From Glaciecola amylolytica (GTDB lineage Bacteria; Bacteroidota; Bacteroidia; Flavobacteriales_D; Crocinitomicaceae), in assembly GCA_003856375.1 (NCBI GenBank), contig CP034120.1, positions 1,550,001-1,614,000 on the forward strand: a stretch of 64,000 bases of DNA. Reading direction: 5' to 3'. A program made the translations under genes and the position numbers. Within the stretch, counting starts at the first letter, position 1, and every line of letters starts with the position of its first letter. Shown one piece after another: positions 31,367 to 39,734 of the stretch. The notes under the pieces are model-generated. The model saw nothing but the letters and a program-made list of their open reading frames with translations. It searched no databases and had not been told where the DNA came from.

Positions 31367-32494
31367 ATGAAAAATCAGCTATTGATCCTTTTTTTGACAA
31401 CACTTCCGGCATTCGGACAGACCGACAAAAACTCAAATTCCGATCAGGCGAATCTTTCGAAAGATAGTTTGGCCTTAAATACTGATCGACAGGCGTATCA
31501 GGTCCAACAAGGAGAAAGCTCCCTGTTTGGGAATGATTTTGAAATGGAACAATGGCTGAAAGAGAACAAAGTGCCGACACTTGGATTGGGAATTATTGAA
31601 AATGGTAAACTGCAGCAGATAAAAGTGTATGGTGAAATCGCAAAAGGAAATGCAGCTCCTTACAACACGATTTTCAACGTAGCTTCTTTAACGAAACCTG
31701 TAACAGCAATGATTGCGCTGAAACTGGTAAGTTTAGGCAAATGGGATTTAGACGAACCGATTGATAAGTATTGGACAGATCCGGATATTGCCGGCGACCC
31801 AAGAAGCAAAAAAATAACCACCAGATTGATTCTGAGCCACCAAACAGGTTTCCCGAATTGGCGTTGGATGATGGAAGACCAAAAACTCCGGTTTCTTTTT
31901 GATCCGGGAACAAAACACGGATATTCCGGTGAAGGATTGGAATACCTCAGAAAGGCATTGGAGAAAAAGTTCAAGAAATCATTACAGCAATTAGCGGATG
32001 AGCTCATTTTTCAACCGCTTAAGATGAATGATACGCGATATGTTTGGGATAAAAATATCGACACATCAAGGCTTGCTCTTGGCTATGATAAAAATGGAAA
32101 CGTGTATGAAACGGTCAAGAGGACAATTCCGAATGGAGCTGATGATTTGTTGACGACCATTGAAGATTATGGAACCTTTTTGGTCAGTGTGATGAACAGC
32201 AACGGATTGTCAAAGAAACTTTTTGATGAAATGATTTCGCATCAGGTTGCCAGTACGAGAGGAAAGTATTTTGGCTTGGGCTTCGAGATTTATGAGCTTG
32301 GAAATGGAGAATATGCTTTGTCTCACGGAGGCTCTGACAAAGGTGTTCAAACAATCGTGTTTATTTTTCCGCAAACGAAAAATGGAATATTGATTTTCAC
32401 CAACTCTGATACAGGTGCAGGCGTTTATGAAAACTTATTGAAACATTATTTGGGTAAAAACGGACAAAAAATAATCGATATCGAAACGAAATAA
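31367..32494 (+). CDS. Secreted serine hydrolase, class C beta-lactamase/penicillin-binding-like
   Basis: The 375-residue product has a signal peptide (about 1-18, ending AFGQ). The beta-lactamase/transpeptidase-like fold is shown by NVASLTKPVTAM (SxxK, Ser107-Lys110), Tyr186 in HGYSGEG (the YxN motif with Gly for Asn), and LSHGGSDKG (the KTG-equivalent HGG). Such proteins are esterases or D-aminopeptidases more often than true beta-lactamases. It acts in the periplasm. It follows map by 56 bases and precedes a WYL regulator by 29 bases, so shared control is possible but unproven. Confidence 0.87.
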   Translation: MKNQLLILFLTTLPAFGQTDKNSNSDQANLSKDSLALNTDRQAYQVQQGESSLFGNDFEMEQWLKENKVPTLGLGIIENGKLQQIKVYGEIAKGNAAPYNTIFNVASLTKPVTAMIALKLVSLGKWDLDEPIDKYWTDPDIAGDPRSKKITTRLILSHQTGFPNWRWMMEDQKLRFLFDPGTKHGYSGEGLEYLRKALEKKFKKSLQQLADELIFQPLKMNDTRYVWDKNIDTSRLALGYDKNGNVYETVKRTIPNGADDLLTTIEDYGTFLVSVMNSNGLSKKLFDEMISHQVASTRGKYFGLGFEIYELGNGEYALSHGGSDKGVQTIVFIFPQTKNGILIFTNSDTGAGVYENLLKHYLGKNGQKIIDIETK

Positions 32495-32523
32495 AAGGTC
32501 CGTTTGGTAAAAGACAACAGCAA

Positions 32524-33234
32524 ATGAGTAACAATGACACAAAGCGGCTTTCCCGGCTGGTAGCGATTCTGACACAGTTGCAGACGAAACGGCTTTTGAC
32601 GGCTGCTGAGCTTGCAACCAGGTTTTCGCTGAGTAACAGAACCATTTATCGGGATATAAAAGCATTGGAACAAGCCGGAGTTCCCATTCTGACGGAAGAA
32701 GGAAAAGGATATTCGTTGATGGAAGGATACCGAATCGCTCCGGTAATGTTTACCGAAAGTGAGGCCAACGCTTTGATCACAGCTGAGCAGTTAATCCAGA
32801 AAAACAAAGACGCTTCATTGGTAAAAGAATATTCGGAAGCGATCAACAAAATAAAATCCGTTCTCCGTAATAACACGAAAGACAAGGCAGACTTGCTTTC
32901 CAGGCGCATTGTATTCAGAAATAACCAGGATAACGACCGGACAAGTAATCATCTTTCCGTTTTGCAGTTAGCGCTGACGAATTTTGATCTTGTCAACATA
33001 AAATACCACTCGCCGGATACGAATAAAACCACAGAACGAATCATCGAACCTTTTGCCATTTACAGCACACAGGACAATTGGTTGCTCATTGCTTTTTGCC
33101 GCTTGCGAAAGGATTTCAGAGCATTTCGATTGGATAGAATCCAGAATCTGAATACACTGACAGACAAGTTTGAACCTCACAAAATGACCTTGCAGGAATA
33201 CTTCGAAATCTGCAAAGCAAAAACTTTTTTCTGA
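32524..33234 (+). CDS. YafY-type HTH/WYL transcriptional regulator
   Basis: The 236-residue protein has an N-terminal winged HTH (LLTAAELATRFSLSNRTIYRDIKALEQAGVPI) and a C-terminal WYL domain (about 140-235), with HSPDTNKTTERIIEPFAIYST and NWLLIAFCRLRKDFRAFRLDRI. WYL domains bind small ligands or nucleic acid and switch DNA binding. The gene is followed within 62 bases by a GyrI-like protein whose promoter region has the motif TGACATAAGGCTGTC, a probable operator. The same motif recurs upstream of the HEAT/Arr operon. Confidence 0.9.
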   Translation: MSNNDTKRLSRLVAILTQLQTKRLLTAAELATRFSLSNRTIYRDIKALEQAGVPILTEEGKGYSLMEGYRIAPVMFTESEANALITAEQLIQKNKDASLVKEYSEAINKIKSVLRNNTKDKADLLSRRIVFRNNQDNDRTSNHLSVLQLALTNFDLVNIKYHSPDTNKTTERIIEPFAIYSTQDNWLLIAFCRLRKDFRAFRLDRIQNLNTLTDKFEPHKMTLQEYFEICKAKTFF

Positions 33235-33239
33235 ACCCT

Positions 33240-33274
33240 TGACATAAGGCTGTCGCAGTGCCGTTTTAGTTTTG
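33240..33274 (+). promoter_or_regulatory. Promoter with candidate WYL operator for the GyrI-like gene
   Basis: TGACATAAGGCTGTC at 33240-33254 contains the dyad GACA-N6-TGTC. TAGTTTTG at 33267-33274 matches the -7 consensus TAnnTTTG exactly and lies 22 bases before the ATG at 33297. The operator overlaps the region where RNA polymerase would contact the -33 element. Confidence 0.6.
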
Positions 33275-33296
33275 TGCTGTATCAAAAAAATATCAA

Positions 33297-33761
33297 ATGG
33301 ACAGATTTAAAATGGAGCCTTTTCAAGTAATCGGCATTTCGGTAAGAACGACCAATGAAAACAACCAGGCTGCAACAGACATTGCAGCTTTATGGGGAAA
33401 GTTTATGAATGAAAAAGTACTCGAAACTATCCCGAACAAAGTGGACAATACCGTGTATTCGATCTACACGGACTATGAAAGCGACCACACCAAACCGTAC
33501 ACCACGATATTGGGTTGCAAAGTAGAAAACCTGGACGAAATTCCTGATGGAATGATCGGAAAATCAATTGAAGGTGGAAACTACCTTAAAATGTCAGCCA
33601 AAGGAGATTTAATGAAAGGACTGATCATCAATAAATGGATTGAGATTTGGGGAATGGAATTAGACAGAGTATTCACCGCAGACTTTGAAGTTTTTGGAGA
33701 AAAGGCACAAAATCCCTCAGATGCTGAGATTGACTTTTTAATTGCAGTCAAAAATAGCTGA
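33297..33761 (+). CDS. GyrI-like small-molecule-binding protein
   Basis: The 154-residue protein opens with FKMEPFQVIGISVRTTNENNQAATDIAALWGKFM, the usual start of GyrI-like/AraC-effector-binding domains, and continues with VYSIYTDYESDHTKPYTTILGCKV and a final DFEVFGEKAQNPSDAEIDFLIAVK with the conserved Glu-Ile-acidic pocket. The domain binds hydrophobic cations or sequesters toxic compounds. Its promoter carries the WYL-type motif, so it is likely controlled by the regulator just upstream. There is no HTH in this protein. Confidence 0.82.
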   Translation: MDRFKMEPFQVIGISVRTTNENNQAATDIAALWGKFMNEKVLETIPNKVDNTVYSIYTDYESDHTKPYTTILGCKVENLDEIPDGMIGKSIEGGNYLKMSAKGDLMKGLIINKWIEIWGMELDRVFTADFEVFGEKAQNPSDAEIDFLIAVKNS

Positions 33762-33867
33762 CGAAGTTTTGATATTCAAAAGTTTCAATATTTTGCATGG
33801 AACTTTCTATCTTTTGAACAAGTTAAACCCATTATTTGGTGTTTTTAATCCGGAAAAATAGTAAATC

Positions 33868-34239
33868 ATGCTTGAAGAACTCCAGAACTACTATTTAAAC
33901 AAAGCAGAACCGAACAAGAGTTGCCTGCTTGCCTTGCGAAGCATGATTCTTGAACAGGATCCGGATATTACGGAAACTCGAAAGTGGGGAATGCCTTGTT
34001 TTTGCTATCGAAAAAAGATATTCTGCTATTTATGGACGGATAAAAAAACAGATAAGCCATATATCCTGATAGTAGAAGGAAAATACCTTGATCATCCTGA
34101 TCTGGAAGTAGGAGATCGCTCGAGAATGAAGATTTTTAGAGTTGATCCTGATAAAGATCTACCTATTGAGACAATGGAACATATTTTACAAAAAGCATTG
34201 GATTTGTACCGGACAGGGGCAATCAAGATCAAGGAATAA
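33868..34239 (+). CDS. DUF1801-like protein
   Basis: The 123-residue soluble protein has LLALRSMILEQDPDITETRKWGMPCFCYRKKIFCYLW, the helix-then-'KWGxPxFxY--K-FCY' pattern of DUF1801/YdhG-like proteins. The C-terminal part is PIETMEHILQKALDLYRTGAIKIKE. The family has a small frataxin-like fold. No function is known. A palindromic element (34243-34280) starts 4 bases after its stop, and a related protein follows at 34321. Confidence 0.75.
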   Translation: MLEELQNYYLNKAEPNKSCLLALRSMILEQDPDITETRKWGMPCFCYRKKIFCYLWTDKKTDKPYILIVEGKYLDHPDLEVGDRSRMKIFRVDPDKDLPIETMEHILQKALDLYRTGAIKIKE

Positions 34240-34242
34240 GAG

Positions 34243-34280
34243 AAAGTGTATGAACGCGATGCATCGCATCCCTACACTTT
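34243..34280. repeat. 38-bp imperfect palindrome with core GCGATGCATCGC
   Basis: AAAGTGTA pairs with TACACTTT at the ends, and the centre is the perfect dyad GCGATGCATCGC; four positions between them are mismatched. The symmetry centre is 34261.5. A second, better copy lies at 39656-39687. It begins right after a stop codon and TTTTGTT follows, so it can serve as a terminator. An ATG inside it (34246) is therefore not a good start for the next gene. Confidence 0.8.
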
Positions 34281-34320
34281 TGTTATCTTTAATAAGTCAG
34301 TTCAAATTAAAAAGCTCCAA

Positions 34321-34710
34321 ATGAATCCGGATACTCAAACATACAATCAAATGCAGACAGAAGAAAATCAATTGATTTGCGATCTGTTGGCGAATGAAAT
34401 TTGCAAAGGGCTTCCTGAGGCCGAAAACAAAATCTGGCATGCGCATCCTGTTTGGTTTCTGGAAGGAAATCCGGTGGTTGGATACAGTAAATTGAAAAAC
34501 TGTGTGCGTTTGTTGTTTTGGAGCGGCCAGTCATTTGATGAAACGGGTCTGAAACCGGAAGGAACCTTTAAAGCTGCGGAGTCGCGCTACACCGATGTAA
34601 GTGAAGTGAACACAAAAGATTTGGCACGTTGGTTAGCGAAAGCAAGGGAAATTCAATGGGATTATAAGAATATTGTCAAACGCAAAGGACAATTGGAGCG
34701 ATTGAAATAA
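34321..34710 (+). CDS. Second DUF1801-like protein
   Basis: I use the ATG at 34321 (129 residues) since the upstream in-frame ATG lies within the palindromic repeat. The protein reads ICDLLANEICKGLPEAENKIWHAHPVWFLEGNPVVGYSKLKNCVRLLFWSG, again with the 'K-W---PVW---GNP--GY----NCV-L-FWSG' pattern of DUF1801, and ends in a basic helix. It has the same fold as the product of 33868-34239 but is not a close copy. Function is unknown. Confidence 0.75.
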   Translation: MNPDTQTYNQMQTEENQLICDLLANEICKGLPEAENKIWHAHPVWFLEGNPVVGYSKLKNCVRLLFWSGQSFDETGLKPEGTFKAAESRYTDVSEVNTKDLARWLAKAREIQWDYKNIVKRKGQLERLK

Positions 34711-34777
34711 TCCATAAACTCTCATGCGGGTGTGATCCTTGAAAGAGATGAAGTTGTTGAAGAAATAAAAATCCGGA

Positions 34778-35392
34778 ATGGGACTATTCAAAAATATATA
34801 CGACTCCTTGTTCGGAAAAGATTATGGAGTTATCTGGAAACAGTTTTCTCTGGAAAATTCAGGTATCTTCCGTTTCTCACCAAGGGGATACAAATTGGAA
34901 TACCCGTATGGAGACTTTTTAATAACAATCGAAACACATATTCATTATACAACTGTTGGAGGAAACACATACGAATCCGAATATGTTCGCGTAATAACAG
35001 AGTTTGCTTCCAAAGACCATTTCAATTTATTGATTACTCAACAAGGTTTAATAGAGAACATCAGTAAGTTTTTTGGTGCACAGGATGTTCAAACCGGAGA
35101 CAAACGATTCGATAAGAGATTTATGATCAAAAGTAATGATGAAGCTAAAACTCAATTGATTCTTTCAAATAGTTCGATTACAAATGTGCTTCTGGAAAGT
35201 GAAACAATTCGTTTGGCTGTAACGGACGGTGAAGGATTGTTCAATGAAAAACCGAAAGAAGGGAGTTTTATGCTTTACTACGTATTGGACAGTAAAATCA
35301 AACAGATAGACCAATTGAATAAGATCCATTCTCTTTTCACGAACATGCTCGATACTTTGGCTAAAAATGCAACTGTCAAGCCTGCTAAATAG
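34778..35392 (+). CDS. Soluble protein of unknown function
   Basis: The 204-residue protein begins GLFKNIYDSLFGKDY and contains RFSPRGYKLEYPYGDFLITIETHIHYTT, then an alpha/beta part with DVQTGDKRFDKRFMIKSNDEAKTQLIL, a pattern 'GD--FD--F-IKS-DE' seen in several uncharacterised Bacteroidota proteins. No signal peptide or membrane helix is present. There is a clean start at 34778. I do not recognise the family, and neighbours give no hint. Confidence 0.65.
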   Translation: MGLFKNIYDSLFGKDYGVIWKQFSLENSGIFRFSPRGYKLEYPYGDFLITIETHIHYTTVGGNTYESEYVRVITEFASKDHFNLLITQQGLIENISKFFGAQDVQTGDKRFDKRFMIKSNDEAKTQLILSNSSITNVLLESETIRLAVTDGEGLFNEKPKEGSFMLYYVLDSKIKQIDQLNKIHSLFTNMLDTLAKNATVKPAK

Positions 35393-35493
35393 ATCGCGAA
35401 TCCTATATTTGTCAAAAAATAACTTCATTTGCTAAAGTTGATACCACCGATCTATATTTATCCTTGTAAAATGATAAAAACTACCTGCGCCAA

Positions 35494-36555
35494 ATGATAA
35501 ATAAATTAATTCTGCTTATAGTTATCAGCTGTTTTACTTCGATTGTTTTCGGGCAAAACGGATTAAATTCCGGAGATTACTTTCTGTTGGTAAGTAGTAA
35601 GAACAAAATTTCTTTGAATACTTATGAGAATAAGGAAATTAAAAAAAGAAGAACCTTTGTCATCAACGAGAATACAATTTTTACGACGAATCAAAATACA
35701 AAGGTTGCGCTTCTTGACACGACGGAAAACATAGTTACCCTGTTTCAAATTTCTTCGCACAAAAAGATCCGTCTGTCCATTCCTTTTGATATTAAACCCA
35801 GATGTATTCTAATGAATGAGGAGAATCTCTTCATCGGTGGAGAAATGGGAAAGGAAATGCTGATTCAGTATCACATACGAAGCAAAAAATGGTTTTCACT
35901 TGAAATTCCCACTAAAGTTTTGTCGCCCAGAAAGGGAATTGATGATTTGCTTATAAAAGATAGTTTGTTGATAGCAGTTGATAACCTGGTAATGCCCAAG
36001 TATGCCTTGTTCTATAAGTTGAACTCATCCGATAAACAGAATTTTTCACATTTTCTGGAATTGAAATCAAATGGAGCTTACGAACGAATTGCAAAAGGAG
36101 GAATCACTCAGGATTATTTGTGGATCAGTTCAGAAACATCCAGCGGGTACTTCGGATCTGAAGAACATATGACGGTTTATGATAAAACCGATCTGACGAG
36201 ATGTTTTACTCTTTCATTTCATTTGGGCGGATTAAAAAGAGGTGATTACATGGAGAACGAGTTCCTGATTATTCGAAACAAAATAATTGTTTCAAACAAA
36301 AAGGAAGGATTGGGGATTTTTGAGATAGATCCTTCTTTTCTGAATCCTGTTTATGAGTACGATGAATGTGACGGAAAATACAATTATGATCGTTACGAAA
36401 ACAAACGATTTGATGGTAATAAACAATTGAAATACCTGAACTATGAAGGGAAAATCTTGGGATTGACAATCGTGCCAAATACGACGAGTTTCGTTCTTAC
36501 TCTGGAGAGTCAAAACGGAGAGATCATACAGGAAATAGTGGAATCAGATTTCTGA
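35494..36555 (+). CDS. Secreted protein of unknown function, propeller-like
   Basis: The 353-residue product has a signal peptide (MINKLILLIVISCFTSIVFGQ). The mature part is beta-rich, with repeating units such as VALLDTTENIVTLFQIS, CILMNEENLFIGGEMGKEML and LIKDSLLIAVDNLVMPKYALFYK, spaced about 45 residues, like blades of a beta-propeller. No catalytic motif was seen. A -7-like TATATTTG lies at 35404-35411, 83 bases before the ATG. The VOC gene starts 39 bases after its stop. Confidence 0.65.
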   Translation: MINKLILLIVISCFTSIVFGQNGLNSGDYFLLVSSKNKISLNTYENKEIKKRRTFVINENTIFTTNQNTKVALLDTTENIVTLFQISSHKKIRLSIPFDIKPRCILMNEENLFIGGEMGKEMLIQYHIRSKKWFSLEIPTKVLSPRKGIDDLLIKDSLLIAVDNLVMPKYALFYKLNSSDKQNFSHFLELKSNGAYERIAKGGITQDYLWISSETSSGYFGSEEHMTVYDKTDLTRCFTLSFHLGGLKRGDYMENEFLIIRNKIIVSNKKEGLGIFEIDPSFLNPVYEYDECDGKYNYDRYENKRFDGNKQLKYLNYEGKILGLTIVPNTTSFVLTLESQNGEIIQEIVESDF

Positions 36556-36594
36556 AATTTTGTATTACATTGTAAAGTATTAAACAGATACAAA

Positions 36595-37101
36595 ATGAAA
36601 AAAACGGTTTTAATCATTTTAGGACTTGTAACGGCATCATCTTTTTGCTTCGGGTTCTATTTCAACACTATCTTTGTCGAAAAACCTGCTGTCAAAATCG
36701 ATTATAATAAACCTGAAAAAGAAAAGAATATGAAATTAGGAGCGTTTTCAATCAGTCTGAGTGTAAAAGATCTGACTGTCTCGAAAGAATTTTACGAGAA
36801 ACTGGGGTTCAAAGTTTTTGCCGGAGGAATGGAGCAAAAATACCTCATTATGAAAAACGGAAATGCACTCGTTGGGCTTTTTCAGGGAATGTTTCAGGGA
36901 AATATTCTAACCTTCAATCCGGGATGGGACGAAAATGCGCAAAACGTGGAGCAATTTGACGACGTGCGTGAAATTCAGCGCCAATTGAAAAGCGAAGGTA
37001 TCGCAATCAGTCCCGAAGTGGACGAGAAGACAAGCGGTCCTGCAGGTTTTATGATCACAGATCCGGATGGAAATGTCGTGTTGATCGATCAGCATCGTTA
37101 A
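36595..37101 (+). CDS. VOC-family protein with N-terminal signal/anchor
   Basis: The 168-residue product has an N-terminal hydrophobic segment (MKKTVLIILGLVTASSFCFGFYF) and a charged linker. From residue 46 (MKLGAFSISLSVKDL) it is a glyoxalase/bleomycin-resistance VOC domain: SKEFYEKLGFKVFAGG, YLIMKNGNALVGLF, and PAGFMITDPDGNVVLIDQHR. VOC proteins are normally cytosolic dimers; here the leader suggests export or anchoring. An internal ATG at residue 46 could also give a leaderless form. The ligand is unknown. Confidence 0.8.
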   Translation: MKKTVLIILGLVTASSFCFGFYFNTIFVEKPAVKIDYNKPEKEKNMKLGAFSISLSVKDLTVSKEFYEKLGFKVFAGGMEQKYLIMKNGNALVGLFQGMFQGNILTFNPGWDENAQNVEQFDDVREIQRQLKSEGIAISPEVDEKTSGPAGFMITDPDGNVVLIDQHR

Positions 37102-37150
37102 TTTCAACTAAAACGGATTAAAAGCAGTTTACAATCAACTAAAAACAAAG

Positions 37151-37209
37151 AGTGACTTGGTCCCGGTTAAGATCTAAATTGTAAATTTAGGCCGGAGACC
37201 ACATTCACT
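37151..37209 (+). other. Long 21-bp-pair hairpin between VOC and propeller genes
   Basis: The stem is built in four blocks: AGTGA/TCACT, TGGTC/GACCA, CCGG/CCGG and CTAAATT/AATTTAG with a GTA loop, separated by small bulges. The outer arms are at 37151-37155 and 37205-37209. No T tract follows, so it is not a classic terminator; it lies 98 bases before the ATG at 37308. It may be a structured leader or a remnant repeat. Confidence 0.6.
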
Positions 37210-37307
37210 GACTTCAAAAATAAGCCGATTTTGAATCATCATTCGATTCGTTTTCTGTAGTTATTTGTGTGGATTCCATTATTTACGAACCTGATAATAC
37301 ATTCACA

Positions 37308-39455
37308 ATGACTACACAAACAATCCAATTTAACGTTGGCATTCAAAATTTAGCAATCACTTCCGGAAAGTTTTCCGTGCAGGGAATTGTTTCCGGATAT
37401 GTGGGAACAGCTTTTTCCGGTGATTTCACAGGAACAGCCTTTAGCGCCAAAATCCCGACGGGTGAATCTGAGTATTTTGCCGTAACGGTTTGGATAAAGG
37501 AATATACATTGAACGGCGTTTCTCATAAAATAGAAAATCACCCCTTGAACCTTTTGGCGACTTTTTATTTACCGGATCTTACCGGTGATTCTGTCGTTCA
37601 GGTTTGCCCGGAATCTTCCATCGCATCTATGTATACTTTTGCGAGAATGACAAGCGTTAACAGCGATGGATTGGTTACAATGAAAGGGACTTCACGCAAT
37701 ATGAAGATTGCTTATGGAATGAAGCAAAACCTGTTTCTAACGGAAGGCGGAATGGCTGAAATGATTCAAACATCTCCAAACGGATTGGAAACGAATAGTT
37801 ATCCGATGTTTAACTCGTTGTGTAATCTCCAATATTATTGCCTCACAAACCCCAGATTTTCCACAGGTGAACTTTTCTACGACGCATTTTTAAACAGTGC
37901 CTGGCATGAAACAAATACTCCAAACAGCAGTTTTTTGGGGGCCGTTCGAAATATGCTCCATGACCCGTGTACCGGTGCCGAGAAGATTTATTTGTTATCA
38001 GCCTCTCAGCCGGAAATCTATCAACCTTCATTGGTTTCCATGAATGTTTCGAAAGAAGAGAAAATCCCGGACAATTGGACGCTCACACTCAAAAGCAACA
38101 AATCGGGATCGAAGAATTTTATTCCAAGCGGGGCTGCTTTTGTGGTATTCGACTTAGATGACAATGCCTGGGTGGCAAATAATTTCCGGGCTGGATCAGG
38201 AGATTCCGGAACGCATTGTCCGGTTTATAAATACGATGCAACTCCGGCAAGCTTTTCACCTGTTCAGGGAGGAGGATTATTGGGTGTAGCATTCGGTGCG
38301 GCAATCAGTCCGGATAAAAAGCGGATTTCTTTCGGAAATTTCGGTTGGGGATCAGAATTCAACAATCCTCAGGAAGGAAGTATTTCTCAGTTTGATTATG
38401 CAACTGGAAAACCACTGAGTCCTTCCAATGGGTTTACTCCCGGTTTGTCGCGGGTGCAAGGTATGGAATACGATCATGCAGGAAATCTCTGGATGGCCTC
38501 TGTCGGATGTCAGGATCCGTTTGCTCCGGCTCCGGTGGGAGTTTACCCTTTTGAAAGCGAACCGAGTGCTGTGGTTGTCTACCTGAAATCAGCTTCAGAT
38601 CCGTCGATAGAAACTACGCTCATTTGTGACGAATTTCCGATTAAACACCGATATGATCTGGCTCCGGTGAATGAAAAAACACCTTATCTGAAAGTGTTTG
38701 ATGTGATACCGGATAACAAAGGAAATGCTTATGTTTCCTGCATCGGGAATTACGACAAAGATCCTGAAAAATGTGTGCTTTCTGCCGTTTACAAAGTAAA
38801 TATGTCAAACAACAAATTGACTGTAACTGCGAGTTGGTACAGTGACTATCCGAATAAAGTGAATAAACAGAAAGGGTTTGAGTCATTGCGGCAAGTCGCA
38901 ATCAATGGAAATGGAGACGTGGTAGTGGTTGGTGTTGAAAGCAGCAGGGCAACCGTGCTTTCGGGAGAGGATCTTTCGTTTAAGGAATATTACGAAACAA
39001 ATACGTACGCACCATGGGGAGTGAAAATCGACCGGAAACAAACGGTTTTCCTGGCTAATTTCGGACACGATAAAGGTTCTGTGAAAGCAGGTACTTTGGA
39101 TTTACAAGCTCCGTTTGGTGTTACCATGATCCGGGATGCGTCAAAACCGGATTCTGCGGTACTTCTAACAGTTCCTACCGGAGGAGATGAGGTGATGCTT
39201 GATAACGGACATCCGCTTTACGGAACCCAAACAAGACCGGGAGAACCGATCGGACTCGTTGAAGGAGAACCTTCATTTGCAGCAGTCCGTATGAAATCTT
39301 ATCAACCGATTATGCGGCTTACATCAACGAACATCGACGGAGCAGGAAACTTGTGGTGTATGAACAACTGGAAACCTTCGGCTTTGATAGATGTTGCCGG
39401 GAATCCTGGTGGAGACGGAGTTGTGATCTTTTTGGGGATTGCGGAACCGGAATAG
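37308..39455 (+). CDS. Large propeller-like protein without signal peptide
   Basis: I use the ATG at 37308 (715 residues); a GTG at 37269 would add 13 residues. No signal peptide is visible, unusual for this kind of protein. Residues 1-100 are beta-rich. From about residue 270 there are repeated blade signatures: FDLDDNAWVANNF, EYDHAGNLWMASVG, VIPDNKGNAYVSCIGN, VAINGNGDVVVVGVE, VKIDRKQTVFLANFG and TNIDGAGNLWCMNNW, spaced by 50-90 residues, as in NHL/SMP-30-like beta-propellers. The role is unknown. It ends with a convergent palindromic terminator. Confidence 0.75.
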   Translation: MTTQTIQFNVGIQNLAITSGKFSVQGIVSGYVGTAFSGDFTGTAFSAKIPTGESEYFAVTVWIKEYTLNGVSHKIENHPLNLLATFYLPDLTGDSVVQVCPESSIASMYTFARMTSVNSDGLVTMKGTSRNMKIAYGMKQNLFLTEGGMAEMIQTSPNGLETNSYPMFNSLCNLQYYCLTNPRFSTGELFYDAFLNSAWHETNTPNSSFLGAVRNMLHDPCTGAEKIYLLSASQPEIYQPSLVSMNVSKEEKIPDNWTLTLKSNKSGSKNFIPSGAAFVVFDLDDNAWVANNFRAGSGDSGTHCPVYKYDATPASFSPVQGGGLLGVAFGAAISPDKKRISFGNFGWGSEFNNPQEGSISQFDYATGKPLSPSNGFTPGLSRVQGMEYDHAGNLWMASVGCQDPFAPAPVGVYPFESEPSAVVVYLKSASDPSIETTLICDEFPIKHRYDLAPVNEKTPYLKVFDVIPDNKGNAYVSCIGNYDKDPEKCVLSAVYKVNMSNNKLTVTASWYSDYPNKVNKQKGFESLRQVAINGNGDVVVVGVESSRATVLSGEDLSFKEYYETNTYAPWGVKIDRKQTVFLANFGHDKGSVKAGTLDLQAPFGVTMIRDASKPDSAVLLTVPTGGDEVMLDNGHPLYGTQTRPGEPIGLVEGEPSFAAVRMKSYQPIMRLTSTNIDGAGNLWCMNNWKPSALIDVAGNPGGDGVVIFLGIAEPE

Positions 39456-39655
39456 AAAAAGGTTATTGTATTTATATTGTTGATAATCAATTGGTTATTT
39501 GTGCTTATGTAATGTTGAACTTGAGATCGGTTCGTAATATTGCGATATTGCAAATTTGAGATAGATCCTTTGAATCCTAAAACTCAAAATTTTCAATTTG
39601 GCATCACATTACAGATGATAGTTGGAGAGATCTAAACAATAAAGCCTGTAAAAAA

Positions 39656-39687
39656 GAGTGGGGACGTGATGCATCGCGTCCCCACTC
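39656..39687. repeat. 32-bp near-perfect palindrome, second GCGATGCATCGC-type copy
   Basis: Core ACGTGATGCATCGCGT is flanked by GAGTGGGG and CCCCACTC; one mismatch breaks the symmetry (centre 39671.5). It lies between the convergent ends of 37308-39455 and 39735-42122 and can act as a bidirectional terminator. It shares the central dodecamer and spacing with 34243-34280. Confidence 0.85.
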
Positions 39688-39734
39688 TCCATTTCCAACT
39701 CCTGAAAAGCTCTCTTCAAAAATTGATTTCAAGC

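Noticed and set aside
31367-32494. Beta-lactamase resistance gene
   Set aside because: Motifs support the serine-hydrolase superfamily, but YxN is YSG and such proteins are mostly esterases or peptidases.
34246-34320. Upstream ATG for the second DUF1801-like gene
   Set aside because: These codons are the palindromic repeat itself; family alignment begins after 34321.
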